A DNA stretch of 64,000 nucleotides from Limnochordaceae bacterium (GCA_014896295.1 JADBKR010000004.1:62001-126000), one strand, 5' to 3'. Shown: positions 1 to 8,988, counted from the stretch's first letter. Made by a program: numbers and translations. The notes: a model not told the origin generated them from the letters alone.

Positions 1-632
1 GGGTCCTGCATCAGCAGATGTTCGTCGACGGCTTCCGGACAAGCCTCGTCGTGGCCGTGGTGAGCACGCTCGGAGCGCTGCTCATCGGGATCCCGCTCGC
101 GTACGCCACGGCACGGTTCGACTTCCGGGGCAAGGGCCTCGTTCAACTGCTGGCGACCGCCCCGGTCATCGTTCCCGAGCTCGTGGTCGGCCTCGCCCTG
201 CTGCGCTACTTCGTCCTGACCGCGCAGCTACCGATCCTGCCCAGCCTCTTGATCGGCCACACGGCGCTGCTGATCCCGTACGCCGTACGGGTGGTGCTCG
301 CGAGTCTCGCCAACGTACCCATCGACGTGGAGCAGGCCGCCGTCAGCCTGGGAGCGTCGCGGCTGGGCGCCTTTCTCCGGGTCGTGCTGCCCAACATCCG
401 CAGCGGCATGCTCGCGGCCGCGGTTCTCGCCTTCATCACCTCGTTCAACAACGTTTCGGTCTCGTTGTTCTTGACGGGGCCGGGGATAGCCACCTTACCT
501 ATTCAAATGCTGGTGTACATGGAGTATTACTACGATCCCTCCATCGCCGCCCTGTCGACCCTGTTGATCCTCTTCACCATGCTGGTGGTCCAGGCGACGG
601 AGCGGGTATTGGGGCTGTCGCGCTATGTCTGA
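1..632 (+). CDS. ABC transporter permease, PotC/YdcV type (5' end outside window)
   Basis: Inner-membrane permease of a PotC-like ABC importer, the class that moves polyamines, Fe3+ or small organic solutes. The visible part has about five hydrophobic segments and the cytoplasmic EAA loop that contacts the ATPase (VEQAAVSLGASRLGAF, around residues 104-119 counted from the ATG at 18). The frame is open upstream of that ATG to the window edge, and only about 200 of the usual 260-280 residues are present, so the true start lies outside. It overlaps the next gene, the ATPase, by 8 bp, so the two are probably co-translated. The substrate cannot be read from the sequence; the downstream purine enzymes suggest nucleosides or nucleobases, which is inference. 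Confidence 0.88.
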   Translation, partial: VLHQQMFVDGFRTSLVVAVVSTLGALLIGIPLAYATARFDFRGKGLVQLLATAPVIVPELVVGLALLRYFVLTAQLPILPSLLIGHTALLIPYAVRVVLASLANVPIDVEQAAVSLGASRLGAFLRVVLPNIRSGMLAAAVLAFITSFNNVSVSLFLTGPGIATLPIQMLVYMEYYYDPSIAALSTLLILFTMLVVQATERVLGLSRYV

Positions 633-1737
633 AGGCATGGGGCAGGAGCCGTCCCTCCCTTTTCTCCAGCTTCGCGACGTGGTGGTGGCGTACCGTCCCG
701 GCGAGTGGGCGCTGCAGGGCATCTCCTTCGAGGCCGAGCGGGGCGAGCTCGTCTCCTTGCTCGGGCCGAGCGGATGCGGCAAGACGACCACGCTCCGGGT
801 GATGGCCGGCTTCATCCCGGTGCAGCGCGGGTACGTGACCATCGGCGGGCGCGATTATACGAACGTGCCCCCCAACCGCCGCAACATCGGGCTCGTGTTT
901 CAAAGCTACGCGCTCTTTCCTCACCTGACCGTCTTCGAAAACGTTGCGTTCGGGCTACGCTTGCGGCGCCTGGGCGCAGCCGAGATCGGCCGCAGGGTGG
1001 GCGAAGCGTTGCGGATGGTCGGCCTGGAGGGGCTGGACCAGCGGCTTCCCGGGCAACTCTCGGGAGGCCAGCAACAACGCGTGGCGCTCGCCAGGGCCAT
1101 CGTCATCCGGCCTCAACTGCTGCTGCTCGACGAACCCCTCTCCAACCTCGACGCCCGCCTTCGTGTCGAGATGCGGGGCGAGTTGCGGCGCGTCCAGCGC
1201 CGGCTCGGGGTGACCATGGTCTACGTCACCCACGACCAGTCGGAGGCCATGGCTCTGTCGGATCGGGTCATCGTCATGCGCGACGGCCGGATCGAGCAGA
1301 TCGGGACGCCCGAAGAGGTGTACCGCCGTCCCGGGACCCTGTTCGTCGCCCAGTTCATGGGGTTCTCCAACCGTTTCCGGGCGCAGGTGATCGGTTTGGA
1401 AGAGAGCCAGGGCGCCCCCGGGGAGCGGCTCGCGACGGTGGCCTTCCCCGGCGGCCGGATGCGCGTGCGGGCTTCGAGCCGCCTGCACCCAGGCCGGCAC
1501 GTGACCGTGGCTTTCCGACCGGATGCGGCGCGGCTTGCGCCCCCCGGTGGCGAGTCCGGCCTGCGCGGGCCGATTCTCCTGCGGATCTTCCAGGGCGGCA
1601 CGGTGCATTACACCGTGCGCACGCCCGCCGGGGAGCTGGCCGCCGAGGTGCCCGCGGAGCAGGCGACCTGGGGCGAGGGAGACGCGGTCGAGCTGGCCGT
1701 CGAGCCCGACGCCGCCCTCGCCTTCGAGGAGGCGTGA
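625..1737 (+). CDS. ABC transporter ATP-binding protein, PotA-like
   Basis: Cytoplasmic ATPase energising the adjacent permease. It shows Walker A GPSGCGKTTT, Q-loop region FQSYALFPHLTVFENV, signature LSGGQQQRVALARA, Walker B LLLLDEPLSNLDA and the switch histidine in YVTHDQSEA. Residues from about 240 form a TOBE-type regulatory extension (370 aa total, usual for PotA, FbpC and CysA relatives). The ATG at 625 lies inside the end of the permease gene. It is the only non-Dpp importer ATPase in the window, and several sugar importers here lack their own, but its pairing with a PotC-type permease argues that it serves this system. Specificity is unknown. Confidence 0.93.
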   Translation: MSEGMGQEPSLPFLQLRDVVVAYRPGEWALQGISFEAERGELVSLLGPSGCGKTTTLRVMAGFIPVQRGYVTIGGRDYTNVPPNRRNIGLVFQSYALFPHLTVFENVAFGLRLRRLGAAEIGRRVGEALRMVGLEGLDQRLPGQLSGGQQQRVALARAIVIRPQLLLLDEPLSNLDARLRVEMRGELRRVQRRLGVTMVYVTHDQSEAMALSDRVIVMRDGRIEQIGTPEEVYRRPGTLFVAQFMGFSNRFRAQVIGLEESQGAPGERLATVAFPGGRMRVRASSRLHPGRHVTVAFRPDAARLAPPGGESGLRGPILLRIFQGGTVHYTVRTPAGELAAEVPAEQATWGEGDAVELAVEPDAALAFEEA

Positions 1738-1742
1738 AGCGC

Positions 1743-2540
1743 GTGGCACGGCAGGATTTCTCTCAGACACCGGGAGAGACAACCGGGCTGCAGCCCCAAG
1801 TGGAGCCGCAGCGGCACGTCCGCTGCGTGCCGGGTGACGTGGCCCCTCACGTGCTGCTCCCGGGAGACCCCGGCAGGGCTCAGCGTATCGCTGCCGGGCT
1901 CCCCGAGGCCCGGCTCGTCGCCCAGAACCGGGAGTTCGTCGTCTACACGGGCCGTACGCGAGCGGGTACGCCCGTCAGCGTCTGTTCCACGGGAATCGGC
2001 GGCCCCTCTGCCTCCATCGCCCTGGAGGAACTGGCGCGAGTGGGCGGCACCTGCTTCATCCGGGTCGGGTCCGCAGGGGGGCGCCAGCCCGGCGTCGCCA
2101 TCGGGTCGCTGGTGATCGCGACGGCCGCCTACCGGGCAGACGGGACCTCCAGGGCTTACGTGCCGCCCGAGTTCCCGGCGGTGGCCGACCTGGGGATCAC
2201 GCTGGCCCTGGCCCGGGCCGCCCGCCGGCTCGGGTACGCGTTCCACCACGGTATCGTCTTCAGCCGGGACGCTTTCTACCGGCAGGACCCAGGGCTCAAC
2301 CGGCAGTTGACCGAAGCCGGCGTCGTGGCCTCGGAACAGGAGTGTGCGACGCTCTTCGTGGTGGGCGCCGTGCGCAGGGTACGGGTAGGCGCCATCCTCG
2401 CCACGGACTCCAACATCTTGCTCGAACGCCAGCCCCCCGCCGCCGAAAGGGAGCGCCTGTTCCGGCGGGCCGAGGCGCAGATGATCGACGTGGCTCTGGC
2501 GGCGGTGGACGACCTCGCGCAAGGGAGTGAGCCGTGGTGA
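1743..2540 (+). CDS. nucleoside phosphorylase (uridine/purine nucleoside phosphorylase family)
   Basis: Phosphorolytic cleavage of a nucleoside to base plus (deoxy)ribose-1-phosphate, a cytosolic salvage step. Family signatures are the N-terminal LPGDPGRAQRIA phosphate-binding segment, STGIGGPSASIALEEL, RVGSAGGRQPGVAIG and a base/ribose-binding segment ASEQECATLF in place of the common MEMEA version. I start at GTG 1743 because GAGGAGG at 1726-1732 lies 10 nt upstream; GTG 1734, overlapping the ATPase stop, is possible but too close to that site. It overlaps the adenine deaminase gene by 7 bp. Substrate preference (uridine or purine nucleoside) cannot be settled here; the neighbour favours adenosine. 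Confidence 0.85.
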   Translation: MARQDFSQTPGETTGLQPQVEPQRHVRCVPGDVAPHVLLPGDPGRAQRIAAGLPEARLVAQNREFVVYTGRTRAGTPVSVCSTGIGGPSASIALEELARVGGTCFIRVGSAGGRQPGVAIGSLVIATAAYRADGTSRAYVPPEFPAVADLGITLALARAARRLGYAFHHGIVFSRDAFYRQDPGLNRQLTEAGVVASEQECATLFVVGAVRRVRVGAILATDSNILLERQPPAAERERLFRRAEAQMIDVALAAVDDLAQGSEPW

Positions 2541-4354
2541 GTGAGCCTCCCCTGGACCTGGTCGTCGCGGAGGCCCGCATCGCCGACGTCGTGCTCCAGC
2601 GTATCTTCCTCGGGTGGCTCGGGGTGCGGGCCGGTCGCTTCGTGTACGTCGAGGAGGGCCCGCTCCCGCGGGAGATCCGGGCGGCCGCCCGAGAGGTCGT
2701 CGACGCGGGCGGCGCGGTGGTACAACCCGGGCTCGTCGACGCCCACATGCACGTCGAGAGCAGCCTGCTCACCCCCGGGCGCTTCGCGGAGGCAGTGGTG
2801 CCCTGGGGCACGCTGGCCGTGCTGCAGGACCCCCACGAGATGGCCAACGTTCTCGGGGCGGACGGCGTGCGGTGGATGATCCGGGCGAGCCGGGGTCTGC
2901 CGCTCGACGTGCGGACCGCCGTCCCGAGCTGTGTCCCGCCCACGACCTCGGGCCTCGAGACGGCCAACGCCGAGCTCGGGCCCGACGACGTGCGGGCGCT
3001 GGCGGGCGAGGAAGGCGTCCTGGCGCTCGGGGAGATGATGGATTACCAGGGCTTGCTGCGGGAAGAGCCGAGGTCGGTCGCCGTGGTCCGGGCAGGAGCG
3101 GCGGCCGGGCTCAGCCTGGAAGGGCACGTGCCGACCCTCGAAGGCATGCCGCTGTCCCGGTACGCCGCCTGGGGCATCCGCTCCGACCACACGCTGGCGA
3201 CGCCCCGGACGATCGCGGAGAAGCTCGCCAAGGGCATGGTCGTGATGCTGCAGGAAAAGTCGCTCGCCCCGGAGACCGTGGCTTTCGTGCGCGATCTCCC
3301 CGACCGCTCCCGGGTGCTGCTGGTGACCGACGACGTGCTGCCCAACCGGCTGAGGTCGGGGCACCTGAGCCGGATCGTGGAAAGGGCCGTCGCGCTCGGC
3401 TGGCCGCCTCTCGACGCCGTTGCCTCGGCGTCGCTGCGCCCGGCGGCCTACCTGGGCATGCGAGACCGGGGGTTGATTGCGCCGGGCTATCGGGCGGACT
3501 TCCTCATCGCGGAGGAGGTCGGCCACTTCCCGCCTCACCGGGTGTACGCGGCGGGCGCCCTGGCGGCCGAAGAAGGGCGGGCCCTCTTCCAGGCGCCGTC
3601 CGGGCCGTTGCCCGAGGAGCTCGCCCGGCGCACCGCGCTGAAGTCCGTCTCGGACCGGTGGCCTGCGCCGTCGCTGTTCCGGGTGCCGGGGACGCCCGCC
3701 TCCCGCTGCATGGCCGAAGTGCGTGTGGTCCGGGTCAACGAGGTGCACACCTTTACCACCCTCGAACGGCGCCAGGTCGTCCTCGAGGACGGGTTTCCGG
3801 CGCCGTCCGAGGGGAGCGCCCAACTCCCGGACCTGTGCGCGGCGACGGTGATAGCCCGGCGCGACCTGCCATCCCTCTCCTCGCCCGGCGAGGTCCCGGG
3901 GCGGCCGCCCGTCCTGAGTTTCGTGGCAGGCCTGGGGCTGCGGAGCGGAGCGTTCGCCAGCAGCTTCGCCCACGACGTGCACAACCTGTTCGTGGTCGGC
4001 ACGTCGCCCCACGACATGGCCTGTGCCCTGCGGGCCGTGCTGGAGATGGGCGGCGGGATGGCGGTCAGCTGGACGGAGGGCGGCAAGCGCCACACCGAGA
4101 CCCTCCCTCTCCCGGTGGCAGGGCTGATCTCGGACGATCCGCCATCCACCGTCGCCGAGAGGTTCGACCGGCTGGAGACGGCCCTTCGGCGTCTCGGGAT
4201 GCGTCACCGCAACCCGGTTCTGCTGCTCACCATCCTGCCTCTTTCGGTGAGCCCCGCCTTCAAGATCTCCGACCTCGGCGTCGTGGACGTGGAAGGGCAC
4301 CGGGTGCTCGACCCGGTCATCTCCCTGAGCACGGCAGGGCCCGGCGATTGCTGA
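2534..4354 (+). CDS. ade: adenine deaminase
   Basis: Hydrolytic deamination of adenine to hypoxanthine and ammonia in purine salvage. The 606-residue length and order match the Ade amidohydrolase family: an N-terminal strand region, metal-binding VDAHMHVESSLLTPGRF, QDPHEMANVLG, SCVPPTTSGLETANAEL, the GEMMDYQG segment, LEGHVP, a second metal-site region around LVTDDV, and a C-terminal domain containing FAHDVHNLFVVG. The start is GTG 2534, overlapping the upstream phosphorylase. Following a nucleoside phosphorylase it would convert released adenine to hypoxanthine, so the two enzymes form a coherent adenosine breakdown path. No key residue appears to be missing. Confidence 0.95.
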   Translation: MVSEPPLDLVVAEARIADVVLQRIFLGWLGVRAGRFVYVEEGPLPREIRAAAREVVDAGGAVVQPGLVDAHMHVESSLLTPGRFAEAVVPWGTLAVLQDPHEMANVLGADGVRWMIRASRGLPLDVRTAVPSCVPPTTSGLETANAELGPDDVRALAGEEGVLALGEMMDYQGLLREEPRSVAVVRAGAAAGLSLEGHVPTLEGMPLSRYAAWGIRSDHTLATPRTIAEKLAKGMVVMLQEKSLAPETVAFVRDLPDRSRVLLVTDDVLPNRLRSGHLSRIVERAVALGWPPLDAVASASLRPAAYLGMRDRGLIAPGYRADFLIAEEVGHFPPHRVYAAGALAAEEGRALFQAPSGPLPEELARRTALKSVSDRWPAPSLFRVPGTPASRCMAEVRVVRVNEVHTFTTLERRQVVLEDGFPAPSEGSAQLPDLCAATVIARRDLPSLSSPGEVPGRPPVLSFVAGLGLRSGAFASSFAHDVHNLFVVGTSPHDMACALRAVLEMGGGMAVSWTEGGKRHTETLPLPVAGLISDDPPSTVAERFDRLETALRRLGMRHRNPVLLLTILPLSVSPAFKISDLGVVDVEGHRVLDPVISLSTAGPGDC

Positions 4355-4377
4355 CCGCAGCGGAGCAGGACGGGGGG

Positions 4378-5262
4378 ATGGTCGTGCAGGAAGGCCATGT
4401 CATGGGTGCCACGGGGGTTCGCGTCCCCCCGATCGGCCAGGGGACGTACCGCATGGGGGAGGGCGACGCCCGGCGGGACCGCCAGGAAATCGAGGCGCTG
4501 CGCCTTGGCATCGAGCTCGGCATGACCCTCATCGACACGGCGGAGATGTACGCGGGCGGCCGGGCCGAGCAACTGGTCGGAGAGGCCATCCGGGACGTGC
4601 GAGACCGGGTCTTCCTCGTGACGAAGGTGTGGCCCACCAACGCTTCGTACGAAGGGACCCTGCAAGCCGCCCGGAGGAGCCTGGCGAGGCTGCGCGTCGA
4701 CCGGATCGATCTTTACCTGCAGCACTGGCCCAGCGAGTTCCCCGTCCGGGAGACCATGCGGGCCATGGCCACCCTGGTACGGGACGGGCTCGTCCGGTTC
4801 GTGGGGGTGAGCAACTTCGACGCCCGCCAGGTGCAGGAGGCCCAGGAGGCGCTGGGCGACATCCCCCTGGTCGCCGATCAGGTACTCTACCACCTGCGCC
4901 AGCGCGGCATCGAGGCGGAGCTGTTGCCGTACTGCGAGGCGCATCGGGTGACGGTGATGGCGTACGCGCCCCTGGGGCGGATGGGCGAGTTCCCGGGGCC
5001 GGACACTCCCGGAGGGCGCCTGCTGGCCGAGATCGGGCGCAAGTACGGTAAGACCCCCGTGCAGGTTGCCCTCAACTGGCTGGTCGCCCGTCCGAGCGTC
5101 ATCGCCATCCCCAAGGCCGCCCGAGTCGAGCACGTGCGAGAAAACGCGGGAGCCCTGGGCTGGCGCCTCAGTGAGGAAGACTGGAAGGCCATCGACGAGG
5201 CCTTCCCCGCACCGCCGGAGCCGGGCTCCCTGCCGCACCTGGCGCCGTCGCGCAAACGCTGA
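4378..5262 (+). CDS. aldo/keto reductase
   Basis: NAD(P)H-dependent oxidoreductase of the AKR (beta/alpha)8 family; the substrate is unknown. Seen are DTAEMYAGG with the catalytic Tyr, the catalytic Lys in FLVTKVW, the His in YLQHWP, the cofactor segment VGVSNF, and C-terminal AIPKAARVEHVREN, which binds the NADP 2'-phosphate. About 294 residues, a usual length. I keep ATG 4378 because homology-like sequence seems to begin before the alternative ATG 4402, although 4402 has the better-spaced site AGGAAGG. It follows adenine deaminase by 23 bp and is probably co-transcribed, but a role in purine metabolism is not evident. Confidence 0.9.
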   Translation: MVVQEGHVMGATGVRVPPIGQGTYRMGEGDARRDRQEIEALRLGIELGMTLIDTAEMYAGGRAEQLVGEAIRDVRDRVFLVTKVWPTNASYEGTLQAARRSLARLRVDRIDLYLQHWPSEFPVRETMRAMATLVRDGLVRFVGVSNFDARQVQEAQEALGDIPLVADQVLYHLRQRGIEAELLPYCEAHRVTVMAYAPLGRMGEFPGPDTPGGRLLAEIGRKYGKTPVQVALNWLVARPSVIAIPKAARVEHVRENAGALGWRLSEEDWKAIDEAFPAPPEPGSLPHLAPSRKR

Positions 5263-5296
5263 CGAGGTCCCATTCGGCCACTTCCACGACTGACGC

Positions 5297-5335
5297 GCTG
5301 CCGCCCCTTCGGATCGGGAGGCGGTAGCTCCATTT
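5297..5335 (+). terminator. candidate terminator hairpin between converging genes
   Basis: A 9-bp stem (5297-5305 with 5320-5328, one G-T pair) with a 14-nt loop, followed by a short T-containing stretch. It lies between the end of the aldo/keto reductase and the 3' end of the minus-strand gene and could act in both directions. The U-tract is weak. Confidence 0.4.
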
Positions 5336-5398
5336 TCGACCCGCATGGCCCGGTGGCCGGCGGCCGGCTCCGGCCTGCCCCAGCCTGCTCGCGTCCCG

Positions 5399-5877
5399 TC
5401 AAAAGGACGCCTGCAGGTACAGCCCAACCCCGGACACGGAGACGTCCTGCCGGCGCTCCTTGAACGTCATGTCCCGGTAGCTGAAGTCCGGGGAAACCGG
5501 TACGCCCCGGTACAACGCGTAGAACGCCCCACCCCCGATCCGCAGGGGCCCGATGGGATAGCTGAGGATGGCCCGTACCTGGGTCACCGGCACCGTCGCG
5601 CTGACCTCCTGGGCGAAGAACGCACGCTCGCGGAATACTGCTCGTGACCTGCCGGATCCGTGGTGGCGCTCGTCAGGACCTCGTCCACCGCGTGAAGCCG
5701 GGCTCCGCCGCCGAACGCAGCGTACATCGGCTGCACCCAGAAGGCGACTCGGGACTCGGCGCGCACGGATGCGCCCAGGCTCAAAGCGCCGGCCAGGCCG
5801 AGCACCGCGCCGCGCAGCCACCCGCCGAGCGAGCGCGCCCGTGCGCCGTTCGTTGCCGCAAACATGCAGGCCATCAT
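5399..5877 (-). pseudogene. frameshifted exported protein with beta-barrel-like C-terminus
   Basis: Two reading frames join into one protein of about 159 residues. The N-terminal part starts near ATG 5877 (or 5874 or 5865; AGGGAGG is directly upstream), has a basic start, a hydrophobic core and an AXA-type cleavage site (GASVRA), then ESRVAFWVQPMYAAFGGG. The C-terminal part, in another frame from about 5640 down, has alternating polar and hydrophobic strands rich in Gly and Tyr and ends VGLYLQASF-stop, resembling the terminal beta-signal of outer-membrane barrels. The frame change lies around 5610-5650. The family is not recognised. It converges on the upstream operon and stands alone. It may be a sequencing indel or a real broken gene. 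Confidence 0.5.
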
Positions 5878-6285
5878 CCTCCCTGAGGTGATACCGCCGG
5901 CAGGAGCGCAGGAAGTGGATCCACCACCCGAGGGGTTCGTCAGGGCAACGGGGGTTTGCGACGGTGGCCAGCGCTTCGCAGTGGCCGCAACTTGCTGGCA
6001 CGGCTGGCATTTCATGCCGTGTCCTGGCGGCACGCCTCATTGCATGCAACCGATGCACGTGCGTTGCAGCAGGAGATTTCCATCACGCATGGAAAGATTG
6101 ACCCATCAGCTGCCGGCGATCGGCGGGCAATCCGCAGCAAGGAATGGAGATCATGAGCAAAGGAAAGGGCTCCCGAAGACCTTCTCTCGCGCTCCGACGT
6201 TGTCCTCGCTGCGTTTGCCCGCGGCAAACGCCGGGGACAGTTCTTTCACATAGTAAACAAATAGGCGGCTCGTCGCTTCCCGCGG
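5878..6285. other. 408-bp intergenic region between divergent genes
   Basis: No gene seen. It holds short symmetric elements: a 10-bp palindrome TTGCATGCAA (6040-6049), a perfect 7-bp inverted repeat TTTCCAT/ATGGAAA with a 5-nt spacer (6077-6095), and an AT-rich patch before the ROK gene. Promoters for both flanking genes should lie here; no convincing -35/-10 pair was identified. Confidence 0.6.
6251..6263 (+). promoter_or_regulatory. possible ROK-regulator half-operator
   Basis: TAGTAAACAAATA, in an otherwise GC-rich stretch, lies just upstream of the ROK regulator gene. It resembles one arm of the TAAACAAACT-type operators bound by XylR-like ROK repressors. The second arm is not clear, so this is a weak suggestion of autoregulation. 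Confidence 0.25.
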
Positions 6286-7524
6286 GTGCTCGCCATGTCC
6301 ATGCAGGCCGGTGAAGCCTCCCTGGCCCGGCGCCTGCCTGTGGCCATGGCCGAGCCGAGAGCTCGGGAGGTGCTGGCCCTCCTTCACCGCCGCGGCCGGC
6401 TCACCCGTGCGGAGATCGCCCGCCTCACCGGGCAGTCGCAGGCTGCGGTCTCCCTGCTGGTGCGCACGTTGATCGAGGCCGGGCTGGTGCAGGAGTCCCT
6501 TGCCGCTCCACGAGGGCTGGGGCGGCCCGCTCACCATCTGGGCATCGCCCCGGGCGCCTGGAGCGTGCTCAGCTTCGAGGTGGTGGCCGGCCTGTTGCGC
6601 CTGGCGGTGGTGGCCGGGGACGGCAGCGTCCTCAACGCGACCGAACAGCCGCTGCCCACGGGCACGCTCGGCCTGCATGCCCTCATCCAGCGCATGTTGC
6701 GGATGGCCGCCGAGGCCGATCGGGGCTCCGCCGGGCCTCTTCTCGCCGCCTCCGTCTCCGTGAGCGGGGTGGTGCATCGTGGAGTCGTGGTGCTCTCGGC
6801 CGGGCTGGGGCTGCGCCAGGCCCCCGTCGCCGAGCCGCTCTCCGAGGAGCTGGGGGTGCCGGTCTGGCTGGTCAACGACATGGACGCCCGGGCCCTGGCG
6901 GAGTACCGCTATGGCGTGGGGCGAGGCGTGGACCACCTGGTATTGGTGGCCGTCGAGCCTTCCGGGATCGGTGCGGGCATCGTCCAGCAAGGCAGGCCGT
7001 TCGCCGGAGCCAGTGGAAGCGCCGGGGAGCTCGGGCACGTCACGGTCGAGCGCCACGGGCTCGCCTGTCCCTGCGGTAAACGCGGCTGCCTGGAGGTTTA
7101 CGGCAGTGAAAACGCCATCGTCTCACGCAGCGCGCACCTGCTGCGGCTGCAGCGAAGGCGCAGGCCGTTCGTGGAAAGCCCTACCGAAGGGTTCCACTAC
7201 GTGCGCCGCCAGGTGGAGGAGCTGTGGGCCCTGGCTGCCGCGGACGCGGGGATCCGGCGGATCTTCGAGGACGCGATGGACTACCTCGGGACGGCCGTGG
7301 CCAACCTGGTGACCCTCTTCGACCCCGAGCTGGTGATAGTGGCCGGGCATCTGATGAAGCTCTTGGGGCCATGGGGCATGACGCTCCTGACCCAACGGGT
7401 GCGGGAGGGGGCGTTCGATCCCGGGGCCGAGCACCGCAAGATCGTCGAGGCGGCCCTCGGTGAGGACAGCGGGATGCGGGGAGCGGCCTACCTGGCCGTG
7501 GATCGCATGCTGGCCGGCGATTGA
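6286..7524 (+). CDS. ROK-family transcriptional regulator (NagC/XylR type)
   Basis: DNA-binding sugar-responsive regulator. An N-terminal winged helix-turn-helix (LTRAEIARLTGQSQAAVSLL, about residues 35-60) is followed by a ROK sugar-kinase-like domain. The zinc motif CPCGKRGCLEVYGS is intact, preceded by GELGHVTVE. The catalytic-type Asp of kinase ROKs appears as VNDMDARALAEYRYG, so effector binding is retained, as in many ROK repressors. Starts are GTG 6286, ATG 6295 or ATG 6301; none has a strong ribosome site. It precedes a CUT1 sugar importer and oxidoreductase and probably controls them; the effector is likely the imported sugar or its phosphate (inference). Confidence 0.9.
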   Translation: MLAMSMQAGEASLARRLPVAMAEPRAREVLALLHRRGRLTRAEIARLTGQSQAAVSLLVRTLIEAGLVQESLAAPRGLGRPAHHLGIAPGAWSVLSFEVVAGLLRLAVVAGDGSVLNATEQPLPTGTLGLHALIQRMLRMAAEADRGSAGPLLAASVSVSGVVHRGVVVLSAGLGLRQAPVAEPLSEELGVPVWLVNDMDARALAEYRYGVGRGVDHLVLVAVEPSGIGAGIVQQGRPFAGASGSAGELGHVTVERHGLACPCGKRGCLEVYGSENAIVSRSAHLLRLQRRRRPFVESPTEGFHYVRRQVEELWALAAADAGIRRIFEDAMDYLGTAVANLVTLFDPELVIVAGHLMKLLGPWGMTLLTQRVREGAFDPGAEHRKIVEAALGEDSGMRGAAYLAVDRMLAGD

Positions 7525-7539
7525 GGGGCAGCGCCATGC

Positions 7540-7568
7540 GCCGGCGCGGCGATCGGCCTGTCGCCGGC
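7540..7568 (+). terminator. GC-rich hairpin downstream of ROK gene
   Basis: A 7-bp stem GCCGGCG/CGCCGGC with a 15-nt loop in the 172-bp gap between regulator and importer genes. There is no T-run, so termination is uncertain; it may reduce read-through. Confidence 0.3.
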
Positions 7569-7696
7569 GGCAGAGAGGGGGGGACCGGCGGGAGCGGCAA
7601 CGTCGGAGCATCAGGGAGGGGTTGGAGCGTGCCGGAAGTGACGGAGCACGAGTCGATAGGTGCGACGCGATAGCAATCACCGTGAGGAGGAGCGAC

Positions 7697-8956
7697 ATGC
7701 GAGGCACCTGGCTACGTTCGGCGTGGGTCATGGCCCTTTCGGCGTTGATCGTCGCAAGCCTGGCCACCGTGGCGGCGGCCGAGGTCACCACCATCCGCTG
7801 GCTGTACCCCGGGGGCGAGCAACCCGTCTCCCAGCAAACCTGGAAGAGCCAGATCGAGCGCTTTGCCAAGGTCCATCCGGAGATCAAGGTCGAGGTCATC
7901 GACGTGCCCTGGGATCTGGCCCACGACCGCATCGTCAACATGGTGATGGCCGGGGATGGCCCCGACCTCATCCAGATGGGCTCCCGCTGGATTCCCGAGT
8001 TCGCCGAGATGGGCGCCCTGATGCCCCTCGACCAGTACTTCGGCAAAGAAAAGATGAGCCTCTACTACCCGGGGCTGGTCAAGACGGTGACCTACAAGGG
8101 CAAGCTCTACGCCCTGCCCCGCGCCTACAGTACCCAGGCGCTGATCTACCGCACCGACCTGATCAAGAATCCGCCCAAGACCTGGGATGAGGTCGTGGCG
8201 ATCTCGAAGAAGATCCAGAGCGAGCACCCGGGCATGTACGGGTTGGGCATCGGCGGGGCCAACCACGTCAGCACCCTCTCCCAGTACTTCACCATCCTGT
8301 ACACGTACGGCGGCCGCGTCTTCGACGAGCAGGGCCGGCTCCAGCTGGACAGCCCCGAGGCCGTGGCCGCGTTGAAGCGCTACGTGGACTTCTACCGCAA
8401 GGACAAGATCGTACCCAACCCGCTGGAGTACAACCGGGAGCAACTGCCGGAGCTGTTCTCGGCCGGCCGGATCGCCATGTTCGTGAGCGGGCCCTGGGGC
8501 GGGCGCGCCCTCGGGCTGCCGCCGGACAACGACCGGATCCCCTACGCTTCGGCCCCCGTACCGGCGGGGCCTGCAGGCACCGCGACCGAGCTGGTCTCCG
8601 ACAGCACGGGCATCTGGGCCGGTACCCGCAACCTGAAGGCAGCCCTCACCTTCCTCGACTTCATCACCTCCCCTGAGGAACAGGTGCAAAGGGACCTCAT
8701 CGGCGGGCTGGTGCCGCAGGGACCGACCATGGCCACGCGGCCCGAGTTCACCAAGAACCCGTTCTTCAAGACCTTCATCGACATGGCACCGCACGGAGTC
8801 CCGCAGCCGCAGCCGACGCTGTGGGAGCCGTTCCAGGAGGTCATCGTCAACATGGTGCAGTCGGCCACCCTTGGCATGGTGACGCCGGAGCAAGCCGTGA
8901 AACAGGCCGTTCAGGAGCTCCGGGCCAAGGGCCTGGTGCCGGCGGAGAAGAAGTAG
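7697..8956 (+). CDS. CUT1 sugar ABC transporter substrate-binding protein
   Basis: Extracytoplasmic sugar-binding protein (SBP_bac_1 family, 419 aa). An N-terminal signal peptide ends near ATVAAAE; no lipobox cysteine is seen, so it is probably released or periplasmic. Typical features are the early strand TTIRWLYPGG, DVPWDLAHDRIVNMVMAGDGPDLIQMG, LYALPRAYSTQALIYRTDL, PKTWDEVV and LFSAGRIAMFVSGPW. The start ATG 7697 follows GAGGAGGA. It is the first gene of a binding protein-permease-permease-oxidoreductase operon behind the ROK regulator. The ligand is unknown; there is no ATPase gene nearby, so a shared MsmK-type ATPase elsewhere is likely. Confidence 0.93.
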   Translation: MRGTWLRSAWVMALSALIVASLATVAAAEVTTIRWLYPGGEQPVSQQTWKSQIERFAKVHPEIKVEVIDVPWDLAHDRIVNMVMAGDGPDLIQMGSRWIPEFAEMGALMPLDQYFGKEKMSLYYPGLVKTVTYKGKLYALPRAYSTQALIYRTDLIKNPPKTWDEVVAISKKIQSEHPGMYGLGIGGANHVSTLSQYFTILYTYGGRVFDEQGRLQLDSPEAVAALKRYVDFYRKDKIVPNPLEYNREQLPELFSAGRIAMFVSGPWGGRALGLPPDNDRIPYASAPVPAGPAGTATELVSDSTGIWAGTRNLKAALTFLDFITSPEEQVQRDLIGGLVPQGPTMATRPEFTKNPFFKTFIDMAPHGVPQPQPTLWEPFQEVIVNMVQSATLGMVTPEQAVKQAVQELRAKGLVPAEKK

Positions 8957-8988
8957 CGAAGCTGGTAAGCAGCACGCTCGGCGGTTTC

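Noticed and set aside
2276-4300. Long minus-strand open frame (674 codons) across the phosphorylase and adenine deaminase genes
   Set aside because: It is antisense to two well-recognised genes, has Arg/His/Gly-rich sequence without family motifs, and is a normal product of high GC content.
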